Notes: generated by a model not told the origin, from the sequence alone. Shown: positions 36,801-49,555, numbered from the stretch's first letter. The stretch: DNA of 64,000 nt from Megalobrama amblycephala (GCF_018812025.1 NC_063052.1:14768001-14832000); one strand, 5' to 3'. Made by a program: numbers and translations.

Positions 36801-37328
36801 AGCAAGAGTCTTCGGCAAGGTGCACACCAATCAGCTTCTCCGAAATAGTGGATGTGCGACCTCGGACGAGTTTCCAGCAGATGGACATCTACTTTGTCTC
36901 AGAACTACACTCTACACACCAAGCCGACATCAAAGAACTATAGCGGCAAAGAAAGCCAACTGTGTTGTCGCCTCGTGTCGGCTGTGTCTGGGACGAAAAG
37001 GTGCCCTTGCTTTGAACACAACGAAAAGACTTGTTCGCTAGCCCGAACAGCCAATCAGACGCCGATTCAACATGCTGAATCAGACAAACTCCTGATGGCA
37101 TGAGCCAGAGTCGATATTCAGGACAAACTGCAAAAACCAGCCCGACATTAGTCACGGCCCTTAGTCACGGAAGTTCTTTGATTCCATAAAGATTCGTTAA
37201 CATCCATGGAACAATATAAAGGGTTCTTTATATTGGGAAAAAAGAGTTTTGAATGTTCTTCACACTAGGAAAAAATTTAAGGTTCATTGGGAAACCAAAT
37301 AAGGTTCTGCTATGGCATCACTTTATTT
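33861..37328. other. Unique intronic stretch, no gene seen
   Basis: Mostly non-repetitive. It includes a poly-G run near 34962-34972 and GC-richer islands at 34420-34680 and 36600-37150. The latter has overlapping ORFs of 70-88 codons on both strands with no recognisable domain. These islands are candidates for conserved enhancers within the eif3h intron. Confidence 0.4.
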
Positions 37329-37930
37329 TTAACCCTCTGAGCCCCATTTTTGGGTCTCACTTGGTACTTTTGTAGTCAAAAGTAACTGAAACCTTGAAAT
37401 GTAAAATTAGACTTTTGTCCGATAATATTTTTTTATTGTTATTTAGAATTTTGAGGGGATTTTATGATACTATGCAATATTTATAAAATATTTATGAGCT
37501 TTTTTCCATTAAAATTAATAATTTTGTTAAATTATTTTTCAATAAATGAAATATTTCAGATTAAAACTGTGAAGGCCTTTAACATATCCGAATCACGTCC
37601 ATGATGTTCACATAGATAATGCGACAAAAGTCACCAAGTGTCATTCCATTCCGATGAAGCAACAAAAAAAATTCTATTAATTTCCTATGTCAGTCATTTT
37701 TGACTACGAAGGTAGCAAGTGTTACTTTTTTCTTTTTCGACCCTTTAACATATCCAAATAATGTCCATGATTTTTTTGTGTGTTCACATAGATAATGTGA
37801 CAAAATTCACCAATTGTCATCCCATTCCGATAAAGCAAAAAATTGTAAAAACTCAAAACGTAAAAATTTTTGGTCAGTTCTAACCGAAGAGAGGGTGTAG
37901 GACCAAAGAAGTTACATTAAAGATGCAAAA
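37329..37930. repeat. TTAA + CCCTCTGAG terminus with internal tandem duplication
   Basis: TTAA followed by 'ccctctgagcccc' marks one end of a TTAA-type element; the other end is not found. Within it, 37577-37665 and 37743-37835 are two divergent copies sharing 'ctttaacatatcc', 'gttcacatagataatg' and 'cattccgat'. Confidence 0.6.
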
Positions 37931-38863
37931 CTGCTATAAATTGAGTTTCTAGTTATGAAATGGTGATGAAAAGTGGAAAACACAATGCAAAATTTCCCAG
38001 CAAAACCTATTTGTTAGAAAAAGAAAAATCTTCCAGGAGTTGAGGTAGTTGCTTTGACCTTAGGCAGGACAGAGCACAGCGAGAAATGCTGAAGGACAAA
38101 TGAGAAACTCAAGTTCACTTTCTTCCAGTTGCTAGCCAGAGTCTTATAGTGCAGCCTCTGCACCAGCTCAGCCATCAATCTTTTACGCCTGCTGTAGAAG
38201 TGCTCCAGGTTTACGGCGAATCAAGTCCTTCTCTCAGACTGTTAATCTGCACTTCACAGCCTGCCGTCACTGTGGTATCGCCTCTCAGAGGGCCCTCAAG
38301 GGCCGTATATAAGCTCCACTCACACTCACCTCCTGTCATGATCTGAATCCACCAAAAGGTTGTTGAGAGAGTGAATCACTGTGTCTACAATCCTTTAAAG
38401 ACACCTAAACACATTAGTCATAAAAAGCACTGGAGGAAAGTCGCCTAACCAGCTAGTGGTGTCGAATTTGTCATCCATTTGGATGATGGGAACCAGTCAT
38501 TTTGATCCTAAAAGTACAAGGAATTTGGTTTATCTTTATTTAACTAGGAAAAGGATAAGGTAACTCAACCATTCATTATTACAGTTATTATCATATTCAC
38601 ATCATGCAAGCAAAAGCAGCAAAACCTCAAGCATACAGAGTGCCTGATCATTGCAATGACTCCTACAAGCAAACATTAAGTCAATGTGAAATCAAAATTT
38701 CTTAAGACACATTTCCTGATCTCATTGTGCATCGTGGGTCAGGATGGATCCATGCTTTTATGTTGTTTACGCCAAATTCTGACCCTAATGTCGCAGAAGA
38801 AATCAAGACTCATCAGCAACGTTTCTCCAATTTTCTTTGTCCAAAATTGTGAATTGTACACTA
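37931..38863. other. Unique intronic stretch, no gene seen
   Basis: Contains a GC-richer part at 38080-38350 with a 65-codon ORF of no recognisable kind. No repeats assigned. Confidence 0.35.
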
Positions 38864-39056
38864 AAGGGCTCCAGACTGTGACTAAATGGTTGCATTTTGC
38901 TACCTTTTTTTCTGCCGGTGCGACTAAATTTTGGTTAGAGGTCGCACTGGTTGCACAACTGATATGAGAAACATCAAATGGCAAATGAAACAGCGCTACT
39001 TGTTTGAGCCGTGCAGCAGCAAACGTTTATCAGCACTGAGCAATAATAGACAGCGC

Positions 39057-39308
39057 AGCGGGGTTGCCAGGTTTTCAAAACAAACCCCACCCAATTGCTA
39101 CTCAAAATTAGCCCAAAACTAGCCCAATCACGTTTCGGGGGGGGTGAGTGTCCCCTGGTAAGAATCACGTTCCGGGAGGTAAAATCCGTGTTTTTGGCAG
39201 GGTCCCTTGGTAAAAATTTGCATTCTAAGGGCTAAATATTACGTTATATGAGGTTGCTTCAACCCGTGGAAATGAAAAACAGAAAACTGCAGACTTGGCC
39301 ACACTACA
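39057..39308. mobile_element. MITE of the 'gttgccagg' family
   Basis: Begins 'ggggttgccaggtttt' and ends 'cttggccacact'. The interior 'ctcaaaattagcccaaaact', 'atattacgttat' and 'cttcaacccgtggaaatga' matches, in reverse, the copy at 44843-45024. It contains a poly-G run and a partial duplication of a 'cacgtttcggg'-like phrase. Confidence 0.65.
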
Positions 39309-39580
39309 GTGCAGTGCAAGGTCAGCACACAACACTGCGAACAAGTTAAGGCTCTCCAATCCACAAATCACCATGGCTTTAATGTAGTAACGCTTACTGA
39401 AACTATGGAATTGTGGCAGAAATACTCAAATGTTTTATTAATTTCAAACTTTTGAGAGTAAAATTCAAGGACTTTTTAAAGTGCTTCACACTTTTTCCAG
39501 CACTTAAAGCTCTAAATATTATCCAATTTTAATGTTATTTTTAATGTGATGATTTGTAAAACTAAAAGTTTAAAGATACA

Positions 39581-39735
39581 GAGCCCCGCACGTGACATGC
39601 AGGGAAAAAATAGTAGGCTAAATTATGCACACGTTTTATAAACCGAGAAAAGGATTTAGCAAATCGAGAGAACAAAATAGTAAAACGTCCGCACAATTTA
39701 CTTTTTTTTTTCCTTCCATGTCATGTGCAGGGCTC
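39581..39735. mobile_element. Short MITE ('GAGCCCYGCAC' ends)
   Basis: The termini 'gagccccgcacgtgacatg' and 'catgtcatgtgcagggctc' are near-perfect inverted repeats of 19 bp. 155 bp, absent from the related unit at 33599-33860. Confidence 0.8.
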
Positions 39736-39765
39736 CATATAAAGATGAAGGGAAACAAACTAAAT

Positions 39766-39960
39766 CAGGGGTAGGCAAGTTCGGTCCTAGAGAGCCGCTG
39801 TCCTGCAGAGTTTAGCTCCAACCCTGAAAAAAAACCTTTAGCTGTCTATAGCCTTAGTAATCCTGAAGAGCTTGATTAGCTTGTTCAGGTGTGTTTGATT
39901 AAGGTTGGAGCTAAACTCAGCAGGACAGCGGCTCTCTAGGACCGAACTTGCCTACCCCTG
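39766..39960. mobile_element. hAT-like MITE, 195 bp, with 8 bp target duplication
   Basis: Begins 'caggggtaggcaagttcgg' and ends with its complement. The arms extend about 55 bp. Flanked by 'aactaaat' at 39758-39765 and 39961-39968. The CAGGGG...CCCCTG termini plus the 8 bp duplication fit the hAT superfamily. Non-coding. Confidence 0.9.
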
Positions 39961-40038
39961 AACTAAATCTTTTTTTTTTTTTTTTTTTAAAAAGACATGA
40001 AATTACCACTAGATGGTGGCAGAGAAGCACTTATTGAC

Positions 40039-40403
40039 TAGGGCTGGGTATCGATTCAGATGTTCCAGATCGATTCTATTTCGATTCACAAGCTCTCAAA
40101 TCGATTTCGATTCTCGATTCAATTTTATGTGAAGGTGGCATCAACGTCGACAAAGCACCTGAAACCGCCATTTAAGCACTGAATGAATGAATGAATGACA
40201 GGTTCGCCTCTCGCTCCTTGGTGACATCGCGCAAGGCAAATAAGAGGGTGACATCTAGTGGAGAAGACTCGTAATTAGATTAACGTTAATCTTACGTTCA
40301 ATGTTTGTGGAAAAAAAATCGATTCGTGGCCTTCGTGGGATTTTGAATCGACCACATTTTAAAAAACGATTAATCGAAAAATTTATTTTTTTATCCAGCC
40401 CTA
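40039..40403. mobile_element. hAT-like MITE, 365 bp, with empty site elsewhere in window
   Basis: The ends are 'tagggctgggtatcgattc' and 'atccagcccta'. Flanked by 'ttattgac' at 40031-40038 and 40404-40411. The paralogous unit at 33599-33860 has a single 'ttattgac', that is, the empty site. The interior is rich in 'atcgattc' motifs. Non-coding. Confidence 0.92.
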
Positions 40404-40796
40404 TTATTGACTTACATGTGGAAAAGTAGGAAAAGTCTCATGAAAAACAAAAACTTCTTCAAAATTGTGACTGAATTACACAGAAAGCAAGTAAAGAGCG
40501 CTCCTTTTATAATCACCGAAGCTGTCGGTCAGCTCAGTATGGTACATTTAATAAGAGTAAAATCTTTACATTTTTCCCTATAAAAATGTTTTTGCACGTT
40601 ACTCTCAACAAGTATATTTTATCTGCATCTCAATTCAAGCTCAGTGCTTTACTGTCAAATTTCCAATGAATAAACATGCAATATTATTAGTAACTGCACT
40701 TATTAATGTTAGTCTGGAGCCCTGAACTATATAACTATAACTAATCTATACAGTGTTACAAAAGTTTTCTATTTCAGATAAATTCTGTTTTTCTTA

Positions 40797-41106
40797 AACT
40801 TTCTGTTCACCACAGAACTGCTGCTCACTGGATATTTTCTCTTTTTCAGACCATTCTCTGTAAACCCTAGAGATGGTTCTGCGTGAAAATCCCAGTAGAT
40901 CAGCAGTTTCTGAAATACCAGCCCTTCTGGCACCAACAACCATGCCAAAGTCACTTAAATCACCTTTCTTCCCCATTCTGATGCTCAGTTTGAACTTCAG
41001 CAGATCGTCTTGACTGTGCACTCTAATTGACTTATGCCGTCATGTGATTGGCTGATTAAATATTTGCAATAACAAGCAGTTGAACAGGTGTACCTAATAA
41101 AGTGTA
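40797..41106 (-). pseudogene. Tc1/mariner transposase 5' fragment (dead)
   Basis: On the minus strand, the terminal 'actttattaggtacacctgt' (41105-41086) resembles the end of a zebrafish-type Tc1 element. About 140 bp inward, an ORF reads MGKKGDLSDFGMVVGARRAG then ISETADLLGFSRRTISRVYR, the N-terminal helix-turn-helix DNA-binding part of a Tc1-like transposase. Compared with what I know of the family, the stretches around DFGMV and AGISE are each short by about two residues. The frame ends after SSEQQFCGEQKV. The catalytic DDE region and the other terminus are absent, so it cannot mobilise itself. It sits inside eif3h intron 1. Confidence 0.9.
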
Positions 41107-42964
41107 TTTAATATTTCTATAAGTAGACTATATTAAAATAGAAGTCTGCTTAGTAGGCGTTGGCACCCATTGATGCTTCGTTCTAGCTTTCAGCCTTCAG
41201 TGTGTTCAAAAGAGACTGACAACCAAACGTCACCGTTTGAAGAGATGCAAGGTAGCGCTGATGTGCATGAAGTGAAGAGTGACACAGTTCAGTGATTTCA
41301 GTGGATCACTGCTGCCCCCTGTTGACCACCTGCCTCACCTCTGGATGACGGCAGTGATCAGCATTTAGGGGGATTTGCTAATATAGAGAATAACTATATA
41401 AAAAAAGAGACAGAAAGTAAAAATGTTGTGTTGAGGAAGACAAGTAGGATGTCAAACGGCAAAACTGCAGGTGATTCAGAAGTGGAACATCATTGTAAAT
41501 ATGCATATAGGGTGAATTCTGTTAGATTGAGACATATTTTGCCATTGAGATGACTAGGAAAAATATGTATAGTCTGTATTTTTAGCATAAAAAAAGAGAA
41601 AAGCTCCTGAGGGTATCAGAAATCAGAAACGATTTAAACATCGCCCTGCGATGATTCTCATGCATAAGCAGACCCTATTTCACACTGCTTAAAAAGTGCT
41701 TAGCTTTTGCCTGAAAGGTCAAAAATAAAGAGTTTCATATAACGGAGGGAGGGAGAGAGAGAGCTGAGAAGATACATATCCCTGGAAGGGATTTGTAGAG
41801 CTCTCCGTTTAAGCTGCTTACCCACCCTGAAGCAGTCGCCTCTAATCCACCTGCTTTATACATTTAGCTTATTTGTATTCATCTAAAAACTCTCTGAACA
41901 GCAGGTCTACAGCAACAATGCCTGATGCTCAGGTGGCTGAACCAATAGGGAAAATACAGCAGATGGTTAATATCAGGGTCTTCCTCTATACTCCTTCTTA
42001 ACTCACCGTTTTGCTCACAGGGGAGGATTAACAAGAAAGCTATCACATCAATAACACCGGCGTTCACTAAGGGGCCAAAAATGTTCAACAAATTCAGCTT
42101 TTGATTATTTAAAAATGGAGATGGACAGATTAGAGCACTCTTGGGATCCAAAGACAAAGACAGACACAACTAGGCCTGATATTGTCAATAATATCACTTT
42201 TTGTCGCCAAATCTTTTTTGTTTCAAAGGGATGAAGTTGAGTACCAGAGTAAACAGGGTTTTCCTGCATTGAAAATTATTTTTTGTCCCACCAAAGCTAA
42301 TGTGAAATCTGAGATAACTGCTGTACTTGTGATGGCGGCATGGCATGCTTTGTTTGTAAGCTTAAGGAGATTAAAACAGTGTGAATAAAAATGCCCTTTC
42401 TTTGATTGAAAATCTAACTTCACATTCTTTGAGTTTTATCAAATTCCCTTCCAAAAAAGACACATTCAAGTGATCTAAGGTGGATTTATCGCTCCTGGCA
42501 ACAGGTGCATCTTTGCATAGCGTCAAAAGACAAAAAATTGATGACATAAATATCATGTTTTTGTTCCCAACCCACTACATATTATGTCAGTCGAATGTTT
42601 AAAATAACTAACTTCTGTGATCTGATGACGCGTCTCATCATTGAATGATACAAAAAATATATGAATTTATAGTATTCTATACAATAATAAAGTTATGCTG
42701 ATTATACATACTGTTTATTCTTATGAAAATACCTGAGAATACAGATTAGCATTTTTTGTCGCAATCACGTGTTTATTGTCACGTTTATTCAGTCAAAACG
42801 TTCTATCTGCATGTTATTCAGCTGCAGCTAAAGCTGGATTCCTTTGTCCATATAAGGAATTTCCTGAAACATCATAAGTTTTACTTCTATGAGTCTCGCT
42901 TGTGGACTTTCTGCATGATAGCGCCCTCTAGCTTACAGTATTAATATACATTAAATTAGTGTTT
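41107..42964. other. Unique intronic stretch, no gene seen
   Basis: Mostly non-repetitive. Phrases such as 'ctgccccctgttgacc' near 41311 are common in degraded fish repeats. No exon, RNA gene or complete element supported. Confidence 0.4.
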
Positions 42965-43536
42965 TTAAAGGGTTAGTTCACCCAAAAATGAAAATTCTGT
43001 CATTAATTACTCACCCTCATGTCGTTTCACACCTGTAAGACCTTCGTTCATCTTCGGAAAACAAAGATATTTTTGATGAAATCCGAGAGGTATATGACTC
43101 GTCCAATATAATCAACACTTTCAAGGTCCAGAAAGGTACTAAAGACATCGTTAAAACAGTCATGTGACTGCAGTGGTTCAACCTTAATGTTATGAAGAGA
43201 CAAGAATACTTTTTGTGCGCCAAAACAAAAATAAAGACTTTATTCAACAATCTCTTCTCTTCTGTGTCATTCTCATACGTTGTTTACGTCCAGCGCTTCC
43301 AGGTTCTACATCAGAATGCTGACTCGTTATTGGCCAGCTCCTCCGTCAGCATCATACGCATGTGTTGTGCTGATCACATGATCAGCTTTGGCCAATACTG
43401 AGCCGGTGTTCTGACATAGAACCTGTATTTCATCAAAAATATCTTAATTTGTGTTCTGAAGATGAATGAAAATCTTACACAACAGTAATTAATGACAGAA
43501 ATTTGCGTGAAACTTTTGGGTGAACTAACCCTTTAA
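42965..43536. mobile_element. TTAA MITE ('gggttagttcaccc' family), complete 564 bp body
   Basis: TTAA + 'agggttagttcacccaaaa' at the left and 'tttgggtgaactaaccct' + TTAA at the right. The internal arms 'catcttcgg' and 'tgtgttctgaagatgaatg' are inverted. This is the cleanest full-length copy of the family in the window and a good reference for the truncated ones at 16553 and 22962. Confidence 0.93.
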
Positions 43537-44842
43537 TGCTCCATAATGCTCAAACTACCCCAATTTGGATAAAAATAGAGAAAATAATAATACTCCTCTC
43601 TAAAGAAATTTGAATATAGCACAGTTATGGACTAAAAGCCCTGATGTACAGAGTTTAGTAAGGAACTCTGATGAGAAGTAAATGCGTAAGAGGCTCCAGG
43701 TCTTTCCACAGGTTTGAAATATACTTGCGGTGGTAGCCGGGCGAAAAATCCTCCTATTACCCACGGCACAAAAATGGTCTACTACATGTGACAAACAAAT
43801 AATGTGTGATTTTTAACAGTATTTTTATTTATTGAAATTAATTTTAATTACATAGCATATTACATTTAATTACATACTAATATTATGCATTGTAAATTAT
43901 GCAAAATTACAGCATTTAAATGATTCTCCTTTTCCCATGTTCTCCTTGCTGTCATATAGTGTCTCTCTCAGTGAATGGGACACAGATTTTACTAGTAAAA
44001 TTTATATAATGAATAATATATGTCAAATAATGTTCTTAGTCTTTTCTTCCTGTGGGGGAGACTACAATAATTTACTATGAATTAAATGGAAATCAAATTA
44101 AATACAATTTATTGTGTGACCAAAATACCAATAATGCCCAAAAGAAAAAGAAAAAACTTAGCCTGTCACTTTAAATTATAAACAAGTCCGAAATACACCG
44201 GGACTCTTATTTTGAAATGTCTGTACTATTGCAGGCTGATCCTTCAGATTCTTACAATCGTCTAAAACATTTTATATAAAGGCCATGAAGTAGACCTTGT
44301 AATAATTCATCAACTTGAGTTCATTAGCAATCGCTTGGCATAAATCTGCGCTTTTCATTGATTGAGAATCACTTTGAAGCAGTCTGAAGCGCTGTTGCGC
44401 GAGCTTGTAGAACACACAACAGCGCCCCCTTGTGACTTTGCAAAATGCAGCGCCCATGGGAACGTTAGCGGGAGTAAACGGTTCTGACGCACACATAACG
44501 AGCAGGTACAAAATGACTAGGCATTCGATCGCAGATGGTTTCATTATCTTGCGCGGATATAAAAGTATAAGAGGATACAAATAATAAAAGCAAAAATGTG
44601 TCTCCAAATATACTTGGGCAGCCGTAAAGTAAAGTCTATGTGTGGGAAGCACTGGGCTCATATTTAATATTAAATGGATGGACATGGAGTTTTTGATTTT
44701 GCATACCTTGTGACAAAAAAATTTAAATTACTGTCACTATAAGATATTTAATATTAGATAAAATGGAATCTTTGACCTTTCTAATGATGTGTAGTCAATC
44801 AAGAAAACATAGTTCTATTCAAAATCTTTTTCAGCCTTAAAA
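43537..44842. other. Unique intronic stretch, no gene seen
   Basis: AT-rich. A 137-codon minus-strand ORF at 44272-44685 has no recognisable domain and includes 'acagcgccccct'-type sequence seen in repeats, so it is not called as a gene. Confidence 0.4.
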
Positions 44843-45024
44843 CTAGTGTTGCCAAGTTCGTTTTTATGCAGAATTAGACTACTTTAACAATGTTGCTGCA
44901 GGTTGTTTATCATTTCCGCGGGTTGAAGTGACCCCAAATAACATGATATTTATCCCCCCAAATGCGATTGGGCTAGTTTTGAGAAGCAATTGGATGGGTT
45001 TTGTTGTGAATACCTGGCAACCCT
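44843..45024. mobile_element. hAT-like MITE of the 'gttgccagg' family
   Basis: The ends are 'tagtgttgccaag' and 'acctggcaaccctg'. The flanks 'cttaaaac' and 'ctttaaac' match at 7 of 8 positions, consistent with an old 8 bp target duplication. 182 bp, non-coding. Confidence 0.75.
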
Positions 45025-45074
45025 GCTTTAAACGCTTCAATTAATTTTTAAAACATCATTTTAAACTTACTATA

Positions 45075-45262
45075 CTAAAATATCTGCATATTAGAATGAT
45101 TTCTGATTTCTAACTAAAGACTAGGAAAAATACCTTCTGACTGAAAATTCAGCTTTGCATCATAGAAATGAAAAATGACATTTAAAAATATATTTAAATA
45201 GAAAATATTTATTTTAAATTGTAATAATATTTCACAATATTACCATTTTGACTGCTAAAGTT
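45075..45262 (-). mobile_element. Degenerate ACCGTTCAAAAG-type MITE fragment
   Basis: 'attagaatgatttctga', 'gaaaattcagctttg' and 'aatatttcacaatatta' follow the family order in reverse but with more changes than other copies. Confidence 0.7.
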
Positions 45263-46678
45263 TAGTTATTTCGAACCATCATCCATACGTTTTTTTCTGC
45301 AGCACAGAGCTGGAAAGACAATGATGAAGTCTGTAAGTATTGGACAAAAAACAAAAATAAACAAAACTCCCAGCAATGCATGCATGAAAAACCTTAGTCA
45401 GTGAAAGCGTGGGAGAGACAAAACCAAACAAAAAACCTTCAGGAAGCCCAAATGTTTCCTCAGAAACATCATTCCAGCTCAGAAAGTGCAAAAAAGGCAC
45501 ATGAACCGTCAAGTGCCTTTAAGTTCTGAGCATCGAGACACCGCAGAGAATGTGCTGGAAAGCCCAAAGGCACAAAACAATCATTCAAACAGCTCCAACC
45601 AAAAGCAAACAGGGAGCCGAGCTTTACTGAAGCCTAAAAACAGGCTGCGGGGCAAGAGGATAGAAAATCAATGAAATCATCGATGGCAGCTTTGCTTCAG
45701 GCACCTTGACAGGGAACCGCTTTTCTTGGGCTGCTGCCTAAAAACTACTGTGACGGTTTTCAAGAAACAAAGCACAAAAAAGTTTCTGAGCATTCACAAC
45801 ATTTAGCACTCGTTCCCTCAGCAGTGGGGAGCGAGATAAGAAAGTTAAACGAGTGAGAAACTTTCATAAGCATCACTGAATTTAATTAGGTTCAGTGAAT
45901 TTATTGAGGCCGTACAAATCAATTGACTACAAAAATGCAGCAAAAAATTATTTTACTGCTCCTGATCTGGGGCCTCATTTATAAAACTTTCCATAGATTT
46001 CATCCTAAAAAGTGTATGTATGCGCATAAGCAAGATTCTGTGTTTTCAGATTTATAAACCAGAACCTGCGCAAAAAAAATCCCTTTTTATAAAACGGTTA
46101 GTTCCTGTCCTTGATTCTGATTGGTCACAGCAATGACCGCTTCACTCAACAGTTCTGTGTATCACTACTAGAGATCGACCGATATATCGAATTATCTATA
46201 TTTTTCCTGATATTTAAGCATTTTACCATAATCGGTTATCGGTTTTGTAATATAGTACTATTACATTTCTGCAAAGTTGATATGACTCCTGTCTTTAATT
46301 TATTTGCTACATTTGAAAACATTAGACGTTCTACATTTATTTTGATGATCAGTATCATGGTACCAACAAAGCCAGATTGGAGTGATTTGGTTTTGTCAAC
46401 TCGAAACTAATCCTATGACCCTGAGTTTGTTCAACTACCATCATGTTACAGGCCCCAGGTCAGTCCTATGATCATAATACAATGTCCTGATGCATTATCC
46501 TGTCCTTTTAACATTTAGGGGGTTTCCCGTGACTGACAGCGCTAGTCAAAGCATTTGTCAGTTGCGTCTTGTTCCGTATTCACAACAATTCAGACTTTTC
46601 AGTATAAAAGTGACTGACACACTCATAAAGATCTATGCGTAATAATGACGTAATAATGTAACTTCTGTTGCTGTTCAC
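45263..46678. other. Intronic stretch, no gene seen
   Basis: 45290-45800 is unique and GC-richer. Near 46160-46260, 'agagatcgaccgatatatcg' is the start of a common fish repeat, but only a fragment can be traced. Confidence 0.4.
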
Positions 46679-47010
46679 AGACATCTTTTCACAAGTTTTT
46701 TTCAGTTGGATTTATATCTACATATTATGAAATCACAATTATGACAATAAAAGTTACTTTTTGTCAAACTTTTTAGCTTTTTTTTTGTCCTGAAAAAAAT
46801 AAGTTTTTCAAAAATGTTGATTTCTGAGGATGAATTTTGTCCATTTTCTAAGCGGGGTCTCATCATAATGTAACAATAGTGAAAAACTGATTTTTTTCAG
46901 TACAAAAAAATACTAAACTTTGACAAAAAGTAACTTTTATTGTTATAATTGTGATTTCATAATATTTAGATATGAATAAACCTGAAAAATACTTGTGAAA
47001 AAATGTCTTT
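46679..47010. mobile_element. Fold-back element, arms about 120 bp
   Basis: 'attatgaaatcacaattatg' and 'caataaaagttactttttg' in the left arm pair with 'caaaaagtaacttttattg' and 'ataattgtgatttcataat' in the right. Outer 'catcttttcacaagt' pairs with 'acttgtgaaaaaatg'. The loop is near 46790-46905. No ORF. Confidence 0.8.
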
Positions 47011-47457
47011 CAGTCAGTCAAACAGCAAATAGTGGAGCTCTGCTGCCATCTACTGGTAAAAGTGATCATTAGTTTTACTTTTAAAACTGCATTTTACAAA
47101 AGATGGGCAAAAATCTTACACTAAACCCTGTCAAATTATCCATGTTATCCCCATGAATTAATTTATTTATTTATATAAATTTAAAAGATATGATAAATCC
47201 TCCAAAAACTGCACAAATATGAATTAAAAACATTATTAAACAGAGTAAAATTAAATTTGTTTAAAAATAAATAAATAAATATTTTGTTACAAAATTACAT
47301 TTTGTTGCCTGAGGTCTCTGGAGACCCCGAAGACCAAACGAAGACCGCACAAGGGTTAAACTGAAGCAATGATCTTCTACAATCTGATGAAACTAAATTA
47401 ATTATGTGTAAGAGGAAAAAAACTGCTTAATCGCAAATGAGGGTTTATAACAAGACA
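47011..47457. other. Intronic stretch ending in a TTAA-type terminus
   Basis: 'gcacaagggttaaac' near 47348 resembles the end of a TTAA element. The other end is not identified. Otherwise unremarkable AT-rich sequence. Confidence 0.4.
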
Positions 47458-47774
<317 letters not shown>

Positions 47775-47976
47775 GGGCGTTTCCTCTGAGTAGGCAAGGG
47801 AGGCAGTGCCTCCTCAAAAAAATAGGATGAGAAAATAATCCATAATACATATAAAACAACACAAATATTACAAATTATGTCATTAAAAAGAGCGCAAGTC
47901 ACGCGTATTTCTTAAGGAACACTGCCCAACAGCGACACCCGCAGGTAAAGTTACACAGAGGAGTCATGCTTTACAG

Positions 47977-49555
47977 CATGCAACGTCAACTGGCGGCCCG
48001 CGGGCCAAATCCGGCCCGCCAGAGATTTCCATCCGGCCCCCAGAATAATACTGAATTCAGGAATAGCCTTGTAAGAGGAAAAAAGTTTAGGGCTGGTCCG
48101 AATACCATTTTTTGAGCTTCGAAGCTTCGGTAGTAATGAACGTATTTTTCTCTCTAATAAAGGCAGGAATCTGTGTCTGTATGTCCGTTTGCATTTTTAT
48201 TATTTCGAGAACCGTTCATCCAATCGACTTCACAAGGCAGTGCAGTGTCGCATTTGGTGCAATATAGATGGACACGCGAGACGCGACACATTCAGAATTA
48301 ATAAACTTTTAGTAAACTACAGTCAGAACAGCGCGAGCGGGAAGCGGCGCACCTCACGCGGGCAGGGCTTATGCTCCGAGAACGGACACTGCACTAGTGA
48401 TATAAAACGCACACACACAGGTCTGTTAAATTAAGCAATACTTTTAAGTAGTCTAATATTTTTCTGACTAACAAATTGGCACAGTAAGGGTATTTAAATA
48501 AAGAAAAACGAAATTTAAATAAAGAAAAAACGAAATTTAATAAAGAAAAAACGAAACTTATATAAACAAAAACGAAATTTAAATAAAGAAAAAACGAAAT
48601 TTAAATAAAGAAAAATGAAATTTAAATAAAGAAAAACGAAATTAAGTTAAATTAAAAACGAGATTAATTTAGATTGATAATAACGGGTAAAAATGCTAAT
48701 ACATTTTGTTTCTATTATTGTATTTTCCACAGTGTCAAAGCAACAAAACACAAGCTCAGACATGCACTTCGGTCCATACAAACTCCGCTGTTCTGAACAC
48801 TCCCGTTGCTGGAACACGCGTCGGTTCTATTTCTAGCATGCACGCGTTTTCCGCGTGGCTCGAGCGCGCCTGAGACGCGTGTCTCAGTGTGCAAACTCCA
48901 ACCTGTTAAATATGGGAGCCGACATAAAAACGGACACGCCACGCAGCTGAGACGCTCACGCAGCCAGTGTGTCGCCGGCCTTATTCAAGGGGGAATGAGA
49001 ATCGTTTCGCGGGGATCCCAGGTGTGCAAAAAATAAAAATAAAAAAATATTCGAATGTCAAATTTTCAAATCGAATACCAACCCACCGAACGAATATTTG
49101 AATATTCGGGTCCGTTCCATATTTATTTATTTTTAAATCTAACGAAAAAAAAAAAAGCCTTCTGAAAAGTAGCTTGTGCCATAGCCTGCCTTCAGTCAAG
49201 AATGACGATAAACGCGTTGCTCTCATTGAACATCTTTTATTGTTTCACATGCTCATTTTTTCACAAATGTCAAAATTTTCCTTGCCTGGGATTAGCGCAC
49301 AATTGCGTGACAGTGATGGACAGCTTGACAGCCTCACAAATATGAAGCCTAAAATATCGCTATCGCCCCCTGGTGGCTTGCTGCAGTACAGGTAATATGT
49401 AAAAAATAAAATACATTTGGAATTAGAATTAGTATATCAAATAATAACATATTAGGATACAATTCGAATTTTATTTTATATTACGAGTATCTGGCCCTTA
49501 CAGTGTCTGCAGAGAAAAATTCTGGCCCTTGGACAAATATAGTTGATGACCCCTG
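47977..49555. mobile_element. Nested hAT-like element with 8 bp target duplication
   Basis: Flanked by 'ctttacag' at 47969-47976 and 49556-49563. The termini 'catgcaacgtcaact' and 'caggggtcatcaact' (complement of the right end) align over 15 bp with a shared 'tcaact'. Sub-terminal 'ggcccgcgggccaaatccgg' and 'ctggcccttggacaaatat' are typical of a common fish hAT MITE. Several 60-80 codon ORFs inside show no recognisable transposase. At least one more insertion is nested (gggctggtccgaatacc, near 48090). Confidence 0.8.
48494..48655 (+). repeat. Short tandem repeat, about 22 bp unit
   Basis: Seven or so copies of 'aaataaagaaaaacgaaatt' with small indels, inside the nested hAT-like element. Confidence 0.9.

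Larger units (their letters stand above)
38865..40723. mobile_element. Outer element with 'AGGGCTCCAGACT' inverted ends
   Basis: A perfect 13 bp inverted repeat, at 38865-38877 and 40711-40723. A related end occurs at 33237 ('agggctccggact'). The interior carries several younger insertions (39057-39308, 39581-39735, 39766-39960, 40039-40403). I infer one old element opened repeatedly, but it could also be two separate copies. No transposase is visible. Confidence 0.55.
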
